Below are positions 23,483 through 27,270 of a stretch of 27,270 nt of DNA, in pieces. Source of the stretch: an uncultured Oscillospiraceae bacterium (GTDB lineage Bacteria; Bacillota; Clostridia; Oscillospirales; Ruminococcaceae); the NCBI GenBank assembly GCA_934446455.1, contig CAKSEE010000040.1:1-27270 (forward strand), given 5' to 3'. Position 1 is the stretch's first letter. The number at the start of each line of letters is the position of its first letter. The notes beneath the pieces are model-generated. The model was not told where the DNA came from. It did no database searches and saw nothing but the letters and a program-made list of their open reading frames with translations. A program made the position numbers and the translations under genes.

Positions 23483-23511
23483 ATTTTAGCATTTTGAGCT
23501 AAAAAAGTAAA
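23483..23511 (-). promoter_or_regulatory. Promoter and operator-like repeat of the aldolase/kinase unit
   Basis: On the minus strand TTTACT (23506-23511), a 17-bp spacer and TAAAAT (23483-23488) form a promoter. The inverted repeat TTTAGC-N7-GCTAAA (23485-23503) fills the spacer and overlaps the -10, a classic repressor position. An alternative -10 TATAAT lies at 23466-23471 but lacks a good -35. No regulator gene is adjacent; it differs from the palindrome at 6687-6705. Confidence 0.6.
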
Positions 23512-23593
23512 GGGCTTATTTTCAGTTTTTATTTGTGCAAAATCACCAAAAATTCCCCCTTTGATTTCTATGATGTTGAAACAGCCGATACAC

Positions 23594-23622
23594 TTGTAAT
23601 AATTCCGCTTTTGTTGTATAAT
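23594..23622 (+). promoter_or_regulatory. Promoter upstream of the SF2/GHKL pair
   Basis: TTGTAA at 23594-23599, 17-bp spacer and TATAAT at 23617-23622; a second TATAAT at 23635-23640 lacks an obvious -35. The predicted start, near 23629, is followed by a terminator-like hairpin before the first gene at 23764. Confidence 0.65.
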
Positions 23623-23651
23623 GATAACGTGGACTATAATCATGTCTGTTA

Positions 23652-23687
23652 AAAAAGCCGCATATGTGCTGTAAATCACGGCTTTTT
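23652..23687 (+). terminator. Terminator-like hairpin in the leader (possible attenuator)
   Basis: AAAAAGCCG (23652-23660) pairs with CGGCTTTTT (23679-23687): 9 bp with an 18-nt loop and a U-rich 3' arm. It lies about 25-60 nt after the predicted transcription start and 77 nt before the TTG start. Further small stems, CCCTGC-GGC-GCAGGG (23710-23724) and GGGC-TTACT-GCCC (23727-23739), lie between it and the ribosome site. It could end a small RNA or act as an attenuator. Confidence 0.6.
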
Positions 23688-23763
23688 CAGGACTGTTCAT
23701 CGTATTTTCCCCTGCGGCGCAGGGTCGGGCTTACTGCCCTTTATATAGTGGAGGTGCGACAAA

Positions 23764-25701
23764 TTGAGCGATATCAAATGGATACCCCTTGGCGGAATGG
23801 AGCTGTCTGCGGCGAACGTTGCGGCGGCTGAAAAACTGCGCAAGTTCGGCTTTGCGGTGAACTGCGGAGAGTTCGGCTCGGAGAAGCTCACCAAAACGGG
23901 ACTTTGCATTTATGACGTCCTTCAGGAAAAGGACAACCCGAGCATTCTGCTTATAACGTCCGACAGGCTGCTTTACGGCTGGTACAGGATACTGCTTACG
24001 GGGCTCGGCGCTGACTTCAAGGTCATAACCGACGCGCCGAATGCGCTGGCGTTCTTCAGCGAGAGCTGCCCGAATCTTTTCCTTATGTCGCGCGACGCGC
24101 TTATGGGGCAGAACGCCCTTAAGGGCAAGGTCGGCGCGCAGCACGTGTGGGATCTCATCATCATCGACGAGGAACAGAACACCGACGTTCCCGACTATGC
24201 CGCATATCAGAAGAACATACCGTGGAAGAGCGAGAAGCTTCTTGTGATAACGCAGTTCCCGCAGAGGAAGGACGCGGACGCCGCAGCGCTGTCCTCGCTC
24301 ATAAAGTCCGTTATGGACGACGCCTCGCTTGCGGCGCAGGCCGATGAAATGCTCTTCAGCGTGAACACCTCGCTTTTCGACGGGGATTCGCCTGTAATGC
24401 GCTATTACGGCGAAAGTGCGCTTTCGGGCGCGGCGCGCGGCGCGGAATTCTGCGAGTACGCGTTCGACGAAGCCGTGCTTAAGGGAATGCGCAGGCGCGT
24501 TGATCTGCGCACGGGTATCCCCGCATACCGTTACGGCGGTAATATTTTTGAGGAATACGACGCGGACGAGTTCAGAAAGATATACGAGAAGAACAGCTAC
24601 ACCCGTTCCGAGGTCGAGGACCTGCGCGGGTTCGACAGGAAGCTGGACGCGTTCATAAAGCTTGCGGAGGGCGTTGCGCAGGACAAGGACAGCCGCGCGA
24701 TGATCTACGTGTGCGAAAAGTCCACTGCGGACTACCTGAGAAAGACGCTTACCTGCCTTTACGGCGAGAATGCGGTACATACCGCGCGCGGCGAGATATT
24801 CCGCGCGGAGGATATTCTGCGCAAGCTGCGCGTTGACGACAGCGCGGAATACCCGAAGTTCATCATCGGCATAGACGCGCTCGGCGCGGTCGGCGAGGGC
24901 TTCGACAGGATAAACACGATAATCAGCTACGAGCTGCCCGCGTGCGCAGCCATGCTTGAAAGGCGCATGACGCGCCACGGCGGCGGCGACAAGCGCTTCA
25001 TAATCTTCCGCGACAAGAATAAGCTGTTCGACTCGCGCATGCTTGACAAGGTGCTTTTCAACACGCTTGCAGAGGCGTTCTGCGGCGAGCTGCCCACGAG
25101 AAATATGCTGCTAGATATCCCGCTCAAGGGCGAGTGTCTGAGTAATGCCGTTGCAGACCTTGAATACGCGATAGGCTACGCGAACGAGGTCGACAACTGC
25201 TTCGATTACATAAAGAAGTTCAAGGCGGACTATGTGCTGCTCGGCGCGGAGAACATCAACACGGGCAGGCAGCTTGCAGAGTTTGCGGAGAAGCTGCTGA
25301 ACGGACTTTGCTCGGCGTTCGGCATAAGCCGCGGGCAGACTCCACAGGAGATAGCTGCGGCAGCGCAGGCGGCGCACGGGCTGTGCTATCTTGACGGCGG
25401 TAAGATAACCGCCCTTACCGAAAACGAGCTTGCGCGCCTTGCAAAGAGCTTTGAGGGCGACGGGTGGCTGTCGCAGCCGTTTGCGGCGGAGGCAGTAAAG
25501 GGGCTTGCCGCGGCAAAGCAGAGGATAGACGAGCTTCACAGCGGCGAGGGCTACCACCTGCACATAAAGCAGGAGCTTTCCGCGCTTGCAGACTGCATAC
25601 AGTACCCTGTGCTGTACGGCATATGGCGCTTCAGGGTGCGTGAGCAGGATTCGCAGCGCTCGTTCAGGGATTTCATCAAGATATATAACGACGGCATTTA
25701 A
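23764..25701 (+). CDS. SNF2-like superfamily 2 ATPase/helicase with degenerate motifs
   Basis: The 645-residue protein starts at TTG 23764, 8 nt after GGAGGTG; no better ATG exists. RecA-like domain 1 shows a near P-loop at 38-45, GSEKLTKT, i.e. GxxxxGK(S/T) with the last Gly replaced by Thr; motif Ia/Ib-like LLITSDRLLYGWYRIL; and motif II IIIDEEQN with Asp135-Glu136. Domain 2 shows motif IV-like RAMIYVCEKSTADYLRKTL (311-329), motif V-like GIDALGAVGEGFDRIN (369-384), and a motif VI-like LERRMTRHGGG (398-408). The order matches SNF2/RapA-type SF2 proteins, with weak motifs I and VI. The C-terminal 200 residues are helical and unassigned. It lies 96 bp before a GHKL ATPase gene, likely co-transcribed. 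Whether it hydrolyses ATP is uncertain. No nuclease or methylase domain was seen. Confidence 0.75.
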   Translation: MSDIKWIPLGGMELSAANVAAAEKLRKFGFAVNCGEFGSEKLTKTGLCIYDVLQEKDNPSILLITSDRLLYGWYRILLTGLGADFKVITDAPNALAFFSESCPNLFLMSRDALMGQNALKGKVGAQHVWDLIIIDEEQNTDVPDYAAYQKNIPWKSEKLLVITQFPQRKDADAAALSSLIKSVMDDASLAAQADEMLFSVNTSLFDGDSPVMRYYGESALSGAARGAEFCEYAFDEAVLKGMRRRVDLRTGIPAYRYGGNIFEEYDADEFRKIYEKNSYTRSEVEDLRGFDRKLDAFIKLAEGVAQDKDSRAMIYVCEKSTADYLRKTLTCLYGENAVHTARGEIFRAEDILRKLRVDDSAEYPKFIIGIDALGAVGEGFDRINTIISYELPACAAMLERRMTRHGGGDKRFIIFRDKNKLFDSRMLDKVLFNTLAEAFCGELPTRNMLLDIPLKGECLSNAVADLEYAIGYANEVDNCFDYIKKFKADYVLLGAENINTGRQLAEFAEKLLNGLCSAFGISRGQTPQEIAAAAQAAHGLCYLDGGKITALTENELARLAKSFEGDGWLSQPFAAEAVKGLAAAKQRIDELHSGEGYHLHIKQELSALADCIQYPVLYGIWRFRVREQDSQRSFRDFIKIYNDGI

Positions 25702-25748
25702 CGCCCCGCTGAGGGGATTTACAGGCTGCCCCCCACCGCGCGGGGCGT
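25701..25748 (+). other. Intercistronic hairpin between the SF2-like and GHKL genes
   Basis: ACGCCCCGC (25701-25709) pairs perfectly with GCGGGGCGT (25740-25748); GAGGGG and CCCCC inside can extend it. No T run follows, so it is more likely a processing or stabilising element than a terminator. Confidence 0.55.
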
Positions 25749-25797
25749 GCGGCTTTCGGCATAAATACAACGAGCGCGGAGAAACGGGGCGTAATTT

Positions 25798-27270
25798 ATG
25801 AGCGAGGGCTATGAAACCGTTGAAAAGCTGCTTGGCGACTTTTTTGAGCGCCACACAGCCAAGGATAAGGACGGTATGGCTGCTGTTCTTCAGGATATAC
25901 AGCTTAAGCTGAAATCCGGGCAGATAGGCAGCGAACCCTTCAAGGATTATTTCAACAATATGTATGCCGGCAGAGGCGCGATAAACGTAACGGGAATGAT
26001 GAGCGATTATCCCCGCGAGTCTATCATACGCGAGCTGTTTCAGAACATATTCGGGTGCGACTACGACGAGAACGACATCAAGATAATGGTGGAGTTCCTC
26101 GACGAGGGCAAGGTGAAGCTCACCTACAATGAAACGGGCTTCAAGCTCGACCAGGTGTTCTACTACCTGTCCGTTGGCAGAAACGACGGCAACAAGGAGC
26201 GCGAGGGCCGCTTCGGTCTTGGCGCAAAGAGCGTCTTTGCGAACGTAACATGGTTCGAGATGCGCTCCAACAGCTACAAGCTGCGCGTTGTGAACAGGGA
26301 CGGCACGCTCGTCGTGCAGGAGCTTGATCTCACCGCACCGCATCACAAGCACACCGAGATAGTGTTCTCGCTGCCGCAGGACGAGCAGGAAGCGCTGCAC
26401 AGAAACCTTGCAACTCTCACGAGCGAAAAGGGCAGCTACATAAATATGGTCGACTTGTGCTTCGCGTTTATCAGAAAGAAGCACCTCAAGTCCACGGACG
26501 AGCAGGAGGCTTACGGCAGGACGTTCAACATTGCCGTGATAAACTACGGCAAGCCCGAGGTGGTTTACAGAATACAGCAGTACCGCAGGGACGAGAACGA
26601 TATCCCCAAGGTGCGCTTCCTTGAAAACGGCAAGAGCGTCGCGGACTTTATCCACGCGGAGCGCGAGGGGTTCGTGTACCTTATCCCGTTCGCGTTTTCG
26701 GGCGCAAAGCGCGAGGTAGGGCGCGTTCTCACCTCCAAGTACAACTACTTCTCCACATTTGAGCTTACAGGACTTGTGCGCGCAAACAGCCAGAAGTTCA
26801 TTGACGAGCAGCTTTCGGCGTTCTTTGTGAGCGTGCCGAACTGCTTTATCACAAACAACCGCGCGGGCATTCGCCACGACGCGCTTGAGGAGGTGTCCCG
26901 CTCGATTGAGGAGGGCATTCTCTCCGTTGTGGAGGAGTACAGCAGGCTGTTCGTGCTGGAGCTTGCTCAGCGCCCCGACAACCCCGAGCGCTATATGCTG
27001 CGCCCGAGGCAGTACGTGTTCGAGTTCTTCTTCAACTATGTTAGCACCAGCACCATTGTAAGCGGGCTTAAGGAGAAGTTCTGCGACAATATCCACGTAC
27101 ACTTCCCCAACAGCGAGGATACGGTGCTGTTCAACAAGCTCAAGGAGAACGGCTTCTTCACCGAGCGCGCGGAAGTCACCAGGGAGGAGCATGAGGACGG
27201 CAGCGCCGCGCAGGCTCTTGTGGGCGACATTGAGCAGATGGAGAAGTGGTACGGCAGGGACGACGACCAT
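25798..27270 (+). CDS. Sacsin/HSP90-like GHKL ATPase (C-terminus beyond window)
   Basis: 491 codons are visible from ATG 25798 with no stop. The only ribosome-site match is a weak GGGG at 25786-25789. Residues about 70-160 have a Bergerat (GHKL) fold: N box RELFQN with Glu79 and Asn83; a G1-like box YNETGF (residues 110-115) where the usual DxGxG is altered; and a G2 lid VGRNDGNKEREGRFGLGAKS ending at Ser145, whose GRFGLGAKSVF closely matches the GxFGxGxxS of sacsin-type N-terminal ATPases. Residues about 170-491 have no family I can name; they include GFVYLIPFAFSGAKREVGR and an Arg-rich NNRAGIRHDA. Together with the preceding SF2-like gene it forms a two-ATPase unit. Family knowledge: sacsin-like ATPases occur in several phage-defence and chaperone contexts. 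Function here is unknown. Confidence 0.75.
   Translation, partial: MSEGYETVEKLLGDFFERHTAKDKDGMAAVLQDIQLKLKSGQIGSEPFKDYFNNMYAGRGAINVTGMMSDYPRESIIRELFQNIFGCDYDENDIKIMVEFLDEGKVKLTYNETGFKLDQVFYYLSVGRNDGNKEREGRFGLGAKSVFANVTWFEMRSNSYKLRVVNRDGTLVVQELDLTAPHHKHTEIVFSLPQDEQEALHRNLATLTSEKGSYINMVDLCFAFIRKKHLKSTDEQEAYGRTFNIAVINYGKPEVVYRIQQYRRDENDIPKVRFLENGKSVADFIHAEREGFVYLIPFAFSGAKREVGRVLTSKYNYFSTFELTGLVRANSQKFIDEQLSAFFVSVPNCFITNNRAGIRHDALEEVSRSIEEGILSVVEEYSRLFVLELAQRPDNPERYMLRPRQYVFEFFFNYVSTSTIVSGLKEKFCDNIHVHFPNSEDTVLFNKLKENGFFTERAEVTREEHEDGSAAQALVGDIEQMEKWYGRDDDH

Noticed and set aside
23467..23700. 77-codon minus-strand gene upstream of the aldolase
   Set aside because: It spans two promoters and a hairpin, has no Shine-Dalgarno site and no coding bias.
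23731..24978. 415-codon minus-strand open frame opposite the SF2-like gene
   Set aside because: Antisense shadow; the sense strand has a Shine-Dalgarno site and ordered SF2 motifs.
25111..27270. 719-codon open frame on the minus strand opposite the GHKL gene
   Set aside because: It is the antisense of a gene with clear GHKL motifs; its product is low-complexity Leu/Val/Arg/His with no start signal. GC-rich codon bias keeps the opposite frame open.

Overview
The window looks like a gut Clostridia chromosome, most likely Oscillospirales/Ruminococcaceae-like; this is an inference. It rests on strong Firmicutes Shine-Dalgarno sites, textbook sigma-A promoters with 17-bp spacers, CCA-encoding tRNA-Ser genes, BspA-like repeats, DUF342/FapA, and GH95/GH35 host-glycan enzymes. 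Genes are GC-rich yet by eye lean on ATA for isoleucine. One AT-rich islet (about 18.88-20.75 kb) stands out as foreign or decaying.

Layout. 1-729 (-): N-terminal part of a secreted leucine-rich-repeat protein. 965-1882 (+): metA with its own promoter. 1931-2794 (+): membrane protein with a Pro/Ala/Val/Gln repeat and a C-terminal zinc ribbon. 2957-4339 (+): FapA/DUF342 protein. 4453-4544 (-): tRNA-Ser(GGA). 4815-6614 (-): glycogen branching enzyme. 6649-11472 (+): TetR-type regulator, GH95 alpha-fucosidase and GH35 beta-galactosidase in one transcription unit, with a palindromic operator just after the -10. 11639-11884 (-): duplicated terminator element and tRNA-Ser(GCT). 12023-18803 (+): phosphate regulon pstS-pstC-pstA-pstB-phoU-phoB-phoR, preceded by Pho-box-like repeats. 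18819-20811: interleaved inverted repeats, a truncated and frameshifted pseudogene, and a lipoprotein gene. 21036-23511 (-): class II sugar-phosphate aldolase and rhamnulokinase-like kinase. 23594-27270 (+): degenerate SNF2-like SF2 ATPase followed by a sacsin/HSP90-like GHKL ATPase that runs off the window.

How the genes fit together. The fucosidase and galactosidase would trim fucose and galactose from host-type glycans. The kinase/aldolase pair would feed L-fuculose-1-P or L-rhamnulose-1-P into glycolysis, although no isomerase is present here. The pst/pho block is a complete uptake-plus-sensing unit; its PstS is unusual because the two halves of the phosphate-binding fold appear in swapped order. 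The most open-ended part is the right edge: an SF2-like ATPase with an altered P-loop, a GHKL ATPase with an altered G1 box, and a leader in which a promoter is followed at once by an intrinsic-terminator-like hairpin. No function is known to me for this pair; a role in defence or nucleic-acid remodelling is a hypothesis only.
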